From the IMG/VR virus record IMGVR_UViG_3300034106_003588, positions 1 through 28,620 of that record: a DNA stretch of 28,620 nucleotides. One strand, given 5' to 3'. The position numbers and the translations under genes were made by a program. Within the stretch, counting starts at the first letter, position 1. Each line of letters begins with the position of its first letter. The notes beneath the pieces are model-generated. The model saw only the letters and a program-made list of their open reading frames with translations. It searched no databases and was not told where the DNA came from. This DNA comes from a virus. This document shows, piece after piece, positions 1-7,462 of this stretch.

Positions 1-840
1 CGATTCATTAAGCCGAGTGACTGCTCCTGTCGAGGTAGCAATCATAGGCGTAGGTACGCTAAATCTCTCCAACTGCGGAGAGCCGATGCGAATGGTGTAG
101 TTGTACGCTGTTCCGCTTGTAAGGCCATGCCCCCAGCGGCAGGTAACGAAAGCCGTTGCACTGTCCGTAAAAACCCTCGATACATTGTACCTCTCAAACG
201 GCCCTCCAACAGATAAAGAGCCTAATCCAGTAATATTACTCCCCTGAAGGAATCCTTGTGATGAATTTAACTCTTGAAGCTGCCATGTGGGGGAAACAGA
301 CGCAACAGACCCGCTAATCAACTGAAGGTAAACGGATGTGTTCCAAGATTGACCGACAAAGGCAGCAATAGTGCTTGAAGATAGGTTAGGTCTGATATTC
401 AGAAAACCAGTCGCCCCTGCCGTTCCACTCACCGTAACATCAATGTAATTGACCGAAGTGCCGTCAGCAGCTACGGCAGTCCCACTTGCGCTATACGATA
501 CAGTTATCCCAGCAGGGAGCGATGCTATGCTCCAATTTGTCGGCAGCACACCACCTGTCGCCCCTGCCATCGAATTGTTGGGCAAATAGTTAGTTCGGCA
601 TATAGGCCGCTGAACAAAAAGACTCCCTGCGTTAATAATCGAAGGGACTACAACAAGAGATGGGTTGTTCTGAATTACCTCCCGAAGATTGTTGTACCTC
701 CCACGAAGGCATCCACCGCCAAACTCCTCTGTACCAGCAGCATTTGCACCACGACCACGAGCAAGGGCATTTTCCTCAGCATACTGCCGAAGGACATGGC
801 GGGCATTACCACCTAATGAAGGGCCATCTAATAAGGGCAT
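1..840 (-). CDS. Virion appendage / fiber-like protein, C-terminus cut by the window edge
   Basis: The frame is open from an ATG at 840 to the window edge (280 codons seen, no stop), so the protein continues to the left. Residues 1-80 are Gly-, Ala- and Asn-rich. Residues 85-270 read as a beta-sandwich: a segment starting NYLPNNSMAG, then a strand rich in Ser, Thr and Val, and a closing IGSPQLERFSVPTPMI followed by AVTR. That ending resembles the QLE..G..T.YIPT..AVTR signature at the end of lectin-like or carbohydrate-binding modules in phage fibers and head spikes. It starts 2 nt after the stop of the preceding gene and lies last in the virion operon. I infer a receptor-binding or head-fiber protein; the fold is by pattern only. 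Confidence 0.6.
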   Translation of the reverse strand, partial: MPLLDGPSLGGNARHVLRQYAEENALARGRGANAAGTEEFGGGCLRGRYNNLREVIQNNPSLVVVPSIINAGSLFVQRPICRTNYLPNNSMAGATGGVLPTNWSIASLPAGITVSYSASGTAVAADGTSVNYIDVTVSGTAGATGFLNIRPNLSSSTIAAFVGQSWNTSVYLQLISGSVASVSPTWQLQELNSSQGFLQGSNITGLGSLSVGGPFERYNVSRVFTDSATAFVTCRWGHGLTSGTAYNYTIRIGSPQLERFSVPTPMIATSTGAVTRLNES

Positions 841-842
841 AA

Positions 843-1367
843 TTAGTTATAGAAAGCGAAAACATTACCACTAACAGGCGTTACGGCTGATATTGTCCTG
901 CCATCATTGGCACGGATAATCATACCCGTGTAACAAGTTATCCCCGAAAGATTTAACCCCGTAGGAGATGCAGATAGCAGGTTGTTGGATGCGCTATCAG
1001 TCAAAACGCTGAACGAACAGGAGGCGTTAATCATTAAAGCCGTGTACGTCTTACCCGTAACTGCACTTGTTACAACCTCCATCTTAGAGCCTAAGCTGGC
1101 AACAGGAGAGCTGTTCGCCACATAACTGCTTAAAGTGGTTAGAAATGCCGAAATACTCGTTCCTATGGCCGTAAGAGCAGCAGCAGTAATGACTAAGGTT
1201 ATCTGCCCATCTTGATATATTTTCAAGGTAATCTCCCCCGTAGTAGGGTCGTAGAGATTGCAGATGATGTCCTTATAGTTCACATAGAAAATCCTGCCAT
1301 CGGCATAAGTCAATATTAGCTGAGTAGCCCCAAATGTGCGGGCGGTTAATGCGGGTAATGCTGACAT
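843..1367 (-). CDS. Hypothetical virion-associated protein, 174 aa
   Basis: I do not recognise a family. The N-terminal 50 residues alternate hydrophobic and polar residues (LILTYADGRIFYVNYKD), as in beta-hairpins. A helical Ala/Thr/Ser stretch follows at about 58-85, then a Ser/Thr/Asn-rich beta-like half ending in SGNVFAFYN. There is no signal peptide or membrane segment. It sits between two proteins that look like fiber parts, with 2 nt to the next ATG, so a role in an appendage, such as a fiber base or a decoration protein, is plausible. The 52-nt gap upstream has only a degraded promoter-like box (TAACTTAG), so it is probably co-transcribed with the upstream genes. Confidence 0.6.
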   Translation of the reverse strand: MSALPALTARTFGATQLILTYADGRIFYVNYKDIICNLYDPTTGEITLKIYQDGQITLVITAAALTAIGTSISAFLTTLSSYVANSSPVASLGSKMEVVTSAVTGKTYTALMINASCSFSVLTDSASNNLLSASPTGLNLSGITCYTGMIIRANDGRTISAVTPVSGNVFAFYN

Positions 1368-1419
1368 TTTATTTCAATTTATGGTGCTAAGTTACTACAA
1401 TTTGAATTATCGGTTTTGG

Positions 1420-1992
1420 CTACAACGATACCACACACATACCTGCACTCACAGCCTTCACATGGTGCGTGTCAGTCATGTTCTTAACCCTTACCGTTAA
1501 GGTGTTGCCCGTAGATAGAGAAACGAAGCACTGAACAAATACCCCCACAGCCTTACTATTCGACATAATATCCCCAGAAAGAGCCCCTGCAACAGGCGTT
1601 AAGTTCTTGGTAATAGCAACCCTTATCTCATCACCGTTTTGCCCATCTAACGAGGCGTTTACAGTAACGTGGAATAACTTAGTCGTAGCCCCCGTATAAG
1701 TAATAACCCCTGCATTAGAAACGGTGAAATCGCCTGAATTGGCAGAGGCCGCAATAGAAGAGCCTACGTTCAGGTTTGCGTATGTATTTGATGCGAGAAA
1801 GTTAGTCTGCGGTGGCGTTATGCCCTCATCGGTAGTGCCCCACCCTGCGTATAGTGTAGCCGAGCCCCCACCGCTTATTGAGCTAAGTGGTAGTTTCTTA
1901 GCAGCAGCATAGCCCGTAGCATCAATAGCCACAAACTCTGCCCCCGTAGTCGAGGAGGCTAAATCCAAGTCTTTTATTCTCTTTCGTGCCAT
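1420..1992 (-). CDS. Appendage protein with trimer-type N-terminus and jelly-roll-like C-terminus, 190 aa
   Basis: The N-terminus (MARKRIKDLDLA, then FVAIDATGYAAAKKLPLSSI) matches a motif common at the start of phage fiber and head-appendage proteins, where a short IKDL segment anchors a trimer. Residues 70-190 form a Ser/Thr/Asn-rich beta-strand pattern (DFTVSNAGVITYTG, HVTVNASL, ISMSV-like edges and a final AGMCVVSL), resembling small C1q/TNF-like or BppU-like modules of virion fibers. The start codon is 1 nt from the upstream stop (TAA then G then ATG). Assignment to the fiber group is inference from these patterns and from its place beside the partial fiber gene. Confidence 0.6.
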   Translation of the reverse strand: MARKRIKDLDLASSTTGAEFVAIDATGYAAAKKLPLSSISGGGSATLYAGWGTTDEGITPPQTNFLASNTYANLNVGSSIAASANSGDFTVSNAGVITYTGATTKLFHVTVNASLDGQNGDEIRVAITKNLTPVAGALSGDIMSNSKAVGVFVQCFVSLSTGNTLTVRVKNMTDTHHVKAVSAGMCVVSL

Positions 1993-1993
1993 C

Positions 1994-2617
1994 TTAATAA
2001 GTTAAGGTTGTATCGCTATCAGAAGCTAAATCGTTATCTACATTCACCGCTATGGCGTTAATATCGCAAGGGTCGGCATTAGACAGACACTTCGCATCAA
2101 TCCTAACCACAACATCCATATCCACCGCTATAATGTAATTCCCCGTGTCCCAAGAGATAGACGCACCCTCAAACTCAGAGGAAAGAATAGTCGAAATATC
2201 GTAGTCAATACCACGAACATCGACATCAACGAAAACAGCACCCACCGATTGAGCAAGAGTAGGATACAACCCACCAACCTTAGCCCTAATCAGCTCACCC
2301 ATCTCGAAGTTTCTATACCCCTTCCTCTTGCCAATAACAACAAGCATAAGCGGCTGGGTAATTGAAATGAGGTCTTGGCAGCCAACGAACATCTCGCCCT
2401 CAACCTGCTCGGAAGAATCCTTCCCCGCCATTCGGATGTAGGCTATGCCCTCACTCCACTCGTAGCCATCGACAACGTGCCGATACTCACCATTCGAGCA
2501 GTAGATAGAAGGGATTAAAGACTCGCCATCAGGGATGAGTTCCGCAAAGCCATAGTGCCTTGCAACGCCAAACTCCCGAAGCTTGTCTAAAATGCCGTTT
2601 ATTACTGATAGTATCAT
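1994..2617 (-). CDS. Putative tail-completion / terminator-type protein, 207 aa
   Basis: I do not recognise this protein with certainty. Residues 1-60 (ILSVINGILDKLREFG, then YGFAELIPDGESLIPSIYCSNGEYRHV) begin with a helix and continue with strands, as in small alpha/beta tail terminator and neck proteins. The C-terminal third has regular strands (AVFVDVDVRGIDYD, IIAVDMDVVVRIDAKCL), giving an Asp-rich acidic tail. It follows a probable neck protein with a single-base gap and precedes the fiber genes. Size, fold pattern and position between head-side connector genes and appendages suggest a tail terminator or completion protein. A baseplate or neck role is equally possible. Confidence 0.5.
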   Translation of the reverse strand: MILSVINGILDKLREFGVARHYGFAELIPDGESLIPSIYCSNGEYRHVVDGYEWSEGIAYIRMAGKDSSEQVEGEMFVGCQDLISITQPLMLVVIGKRKGYRNFEMGELIRAKVGGLYPTLAQSVGAVFVDVDVRGIDYDISTILSSEFEGASISWDTGNYIIAVDMDVVVRIDAKCLSNADPCDINAIAVNVDNDLASDSDTTLTY

Positions 2618-2618
2618 A

Positions 2619-3275
2619 CTATGATATGTCCGATGTGGTTAGCTGCCATTGAGTAGCACGAAAGTTAAGGCGCATGAAAAGTCTGTTAAAGTGCCCTGTA
2701 AACATATTCTTCTCCTCCAAAGAATGTTTTACGAACATAGACCTATACTGCTGGGTCAATTTAATGACCTTATTAGCATTGGTCTTGCCTTTTGGGATTT
2801 TTGGAATGTCCCAACTTGGGTTTGATATTGTGGTATTGTCTATTATAACGGTTCTTCTTTTGCTGCCCTTATAAGCATTTGCCTTCTGAGGAATCCTACT
2901 AAAATTCTTCTTCAACTCACCCGTATAAGTAAGGTTAACCGTGTCGTTCCTCAAGCCCTGTATAGCTTTAAGCTGCTTATAGCCATTCAAAGTCATATAC
3001 GGTATTCTTCTGCCTTTTTCAGAAAAGAAGCCCGTAGGCTTGAATTTGCTATAATTCTTGGGCAAGAAATTCCACCTGAAGAAATTGGTCTTTTTGGTGC
3101 TATAAGTGCCTATTGGATTTAGATTGTTGTCTAATCCATGGTCAAAAATCCTTGAGACATAAAATGAATGAGTAGTCTTAGATGCCGCTTCTAAAGCACT
3201 TTCGGCAGCCTTATCAATACCCCTTGCCTGATATTCAAGGGCTAATATAAAGTCGTGTAAGGTCATGTTTCTCAT
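2619..3275 (-). CDS. Putative neck / HK97-gp10-like protein, 218 aa
   Basis: A basic protein rich in Lys, Arg and aromatic residues. It begins with an amphipathic helix (LHDFILALEYQARGI), followed by a helix rich in Ala/Ser, then a central conserved-looking block GYKQLKAIQGLRNDTVNLTY followed by TGELKKNFSRI. This TGEL..N pattern resembles a segment I associate with gp10-type neck proteins of phages, but I cannot confirm it. It overlaps the upstream gene by 4 nt (ATGA) and is followed 1 nt later by the next gene. A second ATG lies three codons in. No membrane segment or signal peptide is seen. The neck role rests mainly on gene order after the capsid and connector candidate. Confidence 0.5.
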   Translation of the reverse strand: MRNMTLHDFILALEYQARGIDKAAESALEAASKTTHSFYVSRIFDHGLDNNLNPIGTYSTKKTNFFRWNFLPKNYSKFKPTGFFSEKGRRIPYMTLNGYKQLKAIQGLRNDTVNLTYTGELKKNFSRIPQKANAYKGSKRRTVIIDNTTISNPSWDIPKIPKGKTNANKVIKLTQQYRSMFVKHSLEEKNMFTGHFNRLFMRLNFRATQWQLTTSDIS

Positions 3276-4276
3276 GGTATTCTGCTCACCTGTCTAACCC
3301 TCTGCCTACAAGCGAAACACCCAGTGTCGGGCATATAAGCCTGCTCAAAATACCTCGACATATAGGCATCATACTGCTGTTGGTAATATTCAACTAACTG
3401 CCCATTTCGCTCTCGGTTGTAAGATATGATGCCATTCAGCCTCTTGGAAAACTCCATTTCCTTCATAATCAGCATACCTGCCTTGTAGAGAAGTGGATAG
3501 CCCAACTGCCCAATATGAGCGCACAAAAGACTCTCAAAGGAACACGCTACCTGGTACTCAATAGAAAGACCACCAGTCCACGAGCCGCCAGATATGTTCT
3601 GCTCAATAACAGCCCCCGTAGCAGGGAACTCCAACGTGCGCTCCAAAACATTATTCTGCCACCTCGAACCACGAGAGCATCCGCCACAGCCATAGACAGG
3701 GTAAAGACCCGTTTGGTAAGACGGAACGGCAGTAGCATTGTAGAGGAAGGCAAGGTTAAGCAACTGCCCATTACTTGTAAACTTCTTATTCACCACAACC
3801 CTCGATGGAGTCCCTGCGGTTGTCTGAACAGGGATAGCCTGCAATACATCACCCGTAATCATATCGTAGACACGCACGGTAACAATCCCCGTGTAGTTCA
3901 CCAATAGGTTTACTGCGGTCAAAGTAACGGCTATGTAGTCGGCCTGCCTATATCTTACGCCTATGCCCCTAAAAACAGCACTCTGAGGCAATGCCTGTAA
4001 GCTCTGAGGCCAAAATCCAACCTGCCCATCCCAACTGCTCGTAGTGTAATTCCACCGATTGTATAAGTAGGCAAGGCTTTCCGCCTGAATCATGTTGGCA
4101 GCTTGGTCTATCTTGCGCTCAATAAGGGTGAAGGCGGTCTTATCCTCCTCATTAACACCCGAATCAATATCACGCATAGATATACCCGTGAGGTCGTTGA
4201 TATACAACCCACTCGAGGGCGTTACATTAGGGTCGCACAAACCCCGTACACCGATTACGTTATTCCAGCAACTCAT
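3272..4276 (-). CDS. Virion structural protein, head-tail connector candidate, 334 aa
   Basis: The N-terminus MSCWNNVIGVRGLCDP, followed by TPSSGLYINDLTGISM, resembles the opening of a structural protein I associate with Bacteroidetes phages. A helix at about 45-70 is followed by an aromatic-rich region and strands. Two paired Cys groups stand out: GCGGCSRGSRW at about 199-209 and GCFACRQR near residue 320, both metal-knuckle-like. Its position just after the capsid gene is where connector or adaptor proteins usually lie. It is the first gene of a unit: a strong terminator ends the capsid transcript at 4294-4321 and a TAACTTTG box at 4281-4288 ends 4 nt before its ATG. The next gene overlaps by 4 nt. 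The exact function is not settled. Confidence 0.6.
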   Translation of the reverse strand: MSCWNNVIGVRGLCDPNVTPSSGLYINDLTGISMRDIDSGVNEEDKTAFTLIERKIDQAANMIQAESLAYLYNRWNYTTSSWDGQVGFWPQSLQALPQSAVFRGIGVRYRQADYIAVTLTAVNLLVNYTGIVTVRVYDMITGDVLQAIPVQTTAGTPSRVVVNKKFTSNGQLLNLAFLYNATAVPSYQTGLYPVYGCGGCSRGSRWQNNVLERTLEFPATGAVIEQNISGGSWTGGLSIEYQVACSFESLLCAHIGQLGYPLLYKAGMLIMKEMEFSKRLNGIISYNRERNGQLVEYYQQQYDAYMSRYFEQAYMPDTGCFACRQRVRQVSRIP

Positions 4277-4280
4277 ACGA

Positions 4281-4288
4281 CAAAGTTA
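4281..4288 (-). promoter_or_regulatory. TAnnTTTG promoter box for the neck/appendage operon
   Basis: The minus strand reads TAACTTTG, a full match to the Bacteroidetes -7 consensus TAnnTTTG. It lies between the capsid terminator and the ATG at 4276, with only 4 nt between the box and the start codon. Transcription would begin at or next to the ATG, which means a leaderless mRNA. No clear -33 TTG is seen. Confidence 0.55.
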
Positions 4289-4293
4289 GTAAT

Positions 4294-4321
4294 AAAAAAG
4301 GGGATGCTTTCGCACCCCCTT
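4294..4321 (-). terminator. Rho-independent terminator after the capsid gene
   Basis: On the minus strand a 10-bp stem (arms AAGGGGGTGC and GCATCCCCTT) closes a GAAA tetraloop and runs into a U-tract. One pair is a G-U wobble only in the minus-strand RNA and is a mismatch on the plus strand, which fixes the orientation. It lies 20 nt after the capsid stop and ends the portal-to-capsid transcript. Confidence 0.85.
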
Positions 4322-4341
4322 ACCCACACACACACCACAAA

Positions 4342-5412
4342 TCAAGGGTTTGTAATCCTACCGTTGAAGATGTAGTTAACACCATCAAGGTTATCACCAG
4401 TGAAGAACATATCCGTAGGCATAGTTACATACTTGTAAGATAAGCCGAGGAAGAACTTCCATTGGTTACAGTCAAGTTGAGCGTAGTAATCGAACTCTAA
4501 GCCAGTCTCAGGGTCTACAATAGTACCCTTTTTGATAGCCTGGTCATCAATTACACGGATGCCGTTAGCACCTTTGAAGGCGTTGTAACGAATCATCTGA
4601 ACAGCACCTGGTGCCATAAAAGCGAACTCCGTAGCACCGAAGGTAGAGTCGGCTCTTGGCTCAAAGAAGTAGTAGCTCTGAGCATCAGAAGCCATCATAG
4701 CTTGAAGGTCTACGTTAATCGTAGCGCAACAGCTTGAACGAACGGCAGTCATGTACTTGTGTACCAACTCGCCACCGATAATGATAGGTCTGTCCCATCC
4801 CTCAGCCAACTGATATTGGTAGGTTACGTCAGACATAAAGTCATCGAGGTACGTTCCAAAAACAGAGCCAGTACCAGTGTTCTTGGTCGCAGTGGTCAAA
4901 AGATTGCCACTCGTTACAGTAGAACCTGCATTTGCAGCGAAGTTGCCGAAGTTAGACCCAATGAAGGTAACGGCCTCGTTGTTCATGTAACGCTTAATAG
5001 CCTGCATATGCATAGCTAATTGGCGGGCAACATAGTTCTCATCACCCTCACAACGTGGGGCAAGCTCATCTAAGTTGAAAGACCACTTGCGTGAAGCACC
5101 AACCGAAGGGTCGATGTTATACAACTGAGAGGTTTCGTAATAAACAGAGCCAGCAGCACAATCGAGTTCGGCAGAAGAAGTAGTCCCCGTGTCGGTCATA
5201 CGAGGCTGATAAACAACCTCAACGGCACGATAGTGGCCATTCTTAGTGTCGATTTGGTTTTGCAGGATGCCCTGCTCGTTAATTGGTGAAGTTACGGCAC
5301 GCAGCGTATTGATGTGGCCTGGAAACATTTGAGGGTCGCCCTTAAAGTAGCCATCCTCAAGCCTGCCTTGAATGTCGGGGCAGGAGATAAAAGAAGAATA
5401 TCCGTAAGACAT
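4342..5412 (-). CDS. Major capsid protein candidate, 356 aa
   Basis: Placed directly after a scaffold-type coiled-coil protein and closed by a strong terminator, as expected for the most abundant head protein. The length suits an HK97-fold capsid protein. Visible features are an N-arm with FISCPDIQ, a segment rich in charged residues (RKWSFNLDELAPRC), a helix at about 130-150 (VARQLAMHMQAIKRYMNNEA) resembling the long spine helix, and a C-terminal part of strands (FAFMAPGAVQMIRYN, YYAQLDCNQWKFFLGLSYKY) like the P-domain end. There is no prohead protease gene or obvious delta domain, so a separate scaffold is used. The 96-nt gap upstream has two small, mutually exclusive hairpins (5484-5496 and 5493-5505) that might influence translation. 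The capsid call is strong from synteny, less so from sequence. Confidence 0.75.
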   Translation of the reverse strand: MSYGYSSFISCPDIQGRLEDGYFKGDPQMFPGHINTLRAVTSPINEQGILQNQIDTKNGHYRAVEVVYQPRMTDTGTTSSAELDCAAGSVYYETSQLYNIDPSVGASRKWSFNLDELAPRCEGDENYVARQLAMHMQAIKRYMNNEAVTFIGSNFGNFAANAGSTVTSGNLLTTATKNTGTGSVFGTYLDDFMSDVTYQYQLAEGWDRPIIIGGELVHKYMTAVRSSCCATINVDLQAMMASDAQSYYFFEPRADSTFGATEFAFMAPGAVQMIRYNAFKGANGIRVIDDQAIKKGTIVDPETGLEFDYYAQLDCNQWKFFLGLSYKYVTMPTDMFFTGDNLDGVNYIFNGRITNP

Positions 5413-5508
5413 TTTGGTTAAAAATTAAAAAAAGGTTTTGGAAGTTTTTATCTGCCTACCCCTTCGGCACATTTAGCACTTTATGTCTGCTAGACACAGC
5501 GTGTCGTG

Positions 5509-6321
5509 TTATTCCTTGCTCAAAGCCTCTCGGTGTCCTTCAAGGCGTGGATGAGCATATCTCATCGGTCTGTCGGGCGAAGGCATCCTCACCTGAGTCG
5601 TTTTGGTCTGAGAGCCAGCTTCTCCAGCTTTCTTAACCAACCCTGCCTTCTCAGCCTCTAAACGATAAAGCTCCTCAGCCGTTAAGTACCCAGTACCCTT
5701 GTCGTTCTTAATCTGATTACCCGCCTTGTCCGTTACAATCAACTTATCATCGGACAGTGCAAAGATATACTTTTCTTTAATGTCCATTTCAAAGCCCTTA
5801 CGAGCATATTGGTTGGCAGTATCACTCCAAGGGATAGAGTTCTTAACCTTCTCAACATTCATTGATATTACATACTCTTGAAACTTAGCCGATGAAGATT
5901 GCTCCGTTTCTTCAAGTTTTTTCGTCAGTGAACTTGACAATTCCTCCTGCTCCTTAGCCCTCCTGCGAGCCTCCGCCAACTGCTCGCGGATTTCATTCAG
6001 CTCTTCAGTAGAACCTGCACTCTTAGCCTGTGCCTGCAACTGCTCAATGGTGGCCTTGTTCTTAGATTCAGCTAACTCAAAGAGTTCAGATAGCTTCTTG
6101 CCCTTCACCTCATCCTCAGACAAGCCAAAGGAACGCTTAAACTTAGTTTCCAAAGCACCAAGCGTCTTGCCCGTTACCCTGTTCTTAATATCCTCATCGT
6201 CAGCAGCGACCTCACGGCTCACATACTTCTTGGATAGCAAATCCTTGAACTCATCAAGGCTTTCAAACTCCTGCTCTTTGTCAAAGAGCCACTTAGACAT
6301 TTCTTTGTGGTCAATAGCCAT
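5509..6321 (-). CDS. Capsid scaffolding protein, 270 aa
   Basis: A highly charged helical protein. A strong coiled coil rich in Glu, Lys, Gln and Ala runs from about 75 to 145 (TIEQLQAQAKSA, then ELNEIREQLAEARRRAKEQEE). After it comes a small more ordered segment with IPWSDTANQYARKGFEMDIKE, and then a basic Pro/Arg-rich tail (about 240-270), as in scaffold proteins that bind the capsid shell by a basic C-terminus. The gene lies just before the capsid gene and its ATG overlaps the preceding stop by one base (TAATG). No protease catalytic motif is seen, so it appears to be a plain scaffold, not a protease-scaffold fusion. Confidence 0.75.
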   Translation of the reverse strand: MAIDHKEMSKWLFDKEQEFESLDEFKDLLSKKYVSREVAADDEDIKNRVTGKTLGALETKFKRSFGLSEDEVKGKKLSELFELAESKNKATIEQLQAQAKSAGSTEELNEIREQLAEARRRAKEQEELSSSLTKKLEETEQSSSAKFQEYVISMNVEKVKNSIPWSDTANQYARKGFEMDIKEKYIFALSDDKLIVTDKAGNQIKNDKGTGYLTAEELYRLEAEKAGLVKKAGEAGSQTKTTQVRMPSPDRPMRYAHPRLEGHREALSKE

Positions 6322-6641
6322 TATTCTTCAGTTTTAGGTTTTCTTGTTCTTTTTGGCTTTTCCTCTTCAGCCAACTCATCAACAACTTCAACCTCCGTTT
6401 CCTGTGTAGGCTCTTCTGCCAGCTCAGGGACTTCGGGTAGTTCAGAGGTGTCATTCGTAGATGCGGTCAATATTTTAGCCCTACGAGGCTCATCAGGCGT
6501 TGGCTCGGGGACAATAGGGCCGCTAAAAGACTCATCATCAACACGGATGTTGTACTTCTTCAAAAACGCCTGATTCTTAGCAATGGCCTCACTTATCCAA
6601 ATGATGCTGCCCTTGCTATACGCACGAATTTTGTTTGCCAT
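6321..6641 (-). CDS. Small acidic head-module protein, 106 aa
   Basis: The N-terminal 50 residues contain a basic helical segment (IRAYSKGSIIWISEAIAKNQ). The C-terminal half is a low-complexity acidic, Pro-rich tail (many Glu, Thr, Pro and Val between 55 and 95), ending in a basic KRTRKPK cluster. It lies between the MuF and scaffold genes, 11 nt after the MuF stop, and overlaps the scaffold start by one base. I do not recognise the family. The position suggests a head-assembly accessory or scaffold helper, and the disordered acidic tail suggests a transient binding role. Confidence 0.6.
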   Translation of the reverse strand: MANKIRAYSKGSIIWISEAIAKNQAFLKKYNIRVDDESFSGPIVPEPTPDEPRRAKILTASTNDTSELPEVPELAEEPTQETEVEVVDELAEEEKPKRTRKPKTEE

Positions 6642-6652
6642 ATTTTTTGGGG

Positions 6653-7462
6653 TTAATTGGTTTCATTTTTAACAGGGACTAACCAATGCCTGCACCTATA
6701 CCCACCTAAATAGTAGAATATGGTTTGAGCATTTGTACCTGGCATCCTCCCCCTCCAATCGGGAAGGTCAGCCCATGCTTGTATCTGATAGTCGGTATAA
6801 GTGTTCCCATTACGCTCAACGCAAAACGGCCTTGAATCAGCAATAAGACCGCCCTCGTATCTAAAATTATCATACCCAAGTGCAGTGTATATCATCATAG
6901 CGTAAGAACGGACTACCGATGAGAACATAATATCCGCCTTAGTATTCAGTAGAGATGATACTAAGCCAAGTTTAGACTGATTTCCGACTATCAGTTCTTC
7001 CAAGGAATCTTCTATCAATGTTTTTGAAGCACCTGCAACCAATAAAAACGTGAAAGTGTTTAGTATCTCTGAAGAAATTTCAACGGAAACATCCCCCAAA
7101 GACTCTAAAATAGTTTCTTCAATAGAAGATTGACCTTCGTCTATCTCCTCCCTTGTGGCCTTAGATATAGAACGGGTATTCAGAGAGCTGTCAATGAATC
7201 CCTTCATAAACTCAACCCTCTCCATGAGGAAAGTTATTGACTCAGATAGCCCAGCCCTCTCTACTGACTCTCTTATCTTTGAACGTAACGTAGCCAACTT
7301 AGCGAAGTTCTCCTCCGATTGGTCTATATCCCCATCCGTATAGGAGAATGTCGATAGAAGAACTAATATCGACTCAAAAAGATTGCTCTCTGTTTGCTCA
7401 TTCTGAGCCGCTATCTTCTTCGGCAGGGAGTCCAGCTCTTGAATTATTCTTTCGTAGTCCAT
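6653..7462 (-). CDS. MuF-like minor head protein, 269 aa
   Basis: The C-terminus is the diagnostic part. RPFCVERNG starts at about residue 211, followed by a W-rich stretch (DLPDWRGRMPGTN), and GGYRCRHWLVPV at 253-264. This matches the C-terminal signature of phage Mu protein F-like head morphogenesis proteins (D-RPFC...W...GGYNCRH). The N-terminal 200 residues are helical and rich in Ser, Glu and Leu. It follows the portal gene, as usual, with a 65-nt overlap; the start ATG at 7462 lies inside the portal C-terminus. No toxin domain is fused to it. It probably sits inside the head near the portal and helps assembly. Confidence 0.85.
   Translation of the reverse strand: MDYERIIQELDSLPKKIAAQNEQTESNLFESILVLLSTFSYTDGDIDQSEENFAKLATLRSKIRESVERAGLSESITFLMERVEFMKGFIDSSLNTRSISKATREEIDEGQSSIEETILESLGDVSVEISSEILNTFTFLLVAGASKTLIEDSLEELIVGNQSKLGLVSSLLNTKADIMFSSVVRSYAMMIYTALGYDNFRYEGGLIADSRPFCVERNGNTYTDYQIQAWADLPDWRGRMPGTNAQTIFYYLGGYRCRHWLVPVKNETN

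Noticed and set aside
3515-3907. Plus-strand frame of 130 codons opposite the 334-aa structural gene
   Set aside because: No start context and composition of a shadow; the minus-strand gene has overlapping neighbours and its own promoter.
4277-4341. Short ACAC repeat near the capsid terminator
   Set aside because: A short CACACACACAC run at 4324-4334 is a simple repeat; it has no visible role beyond the terminator beside it.
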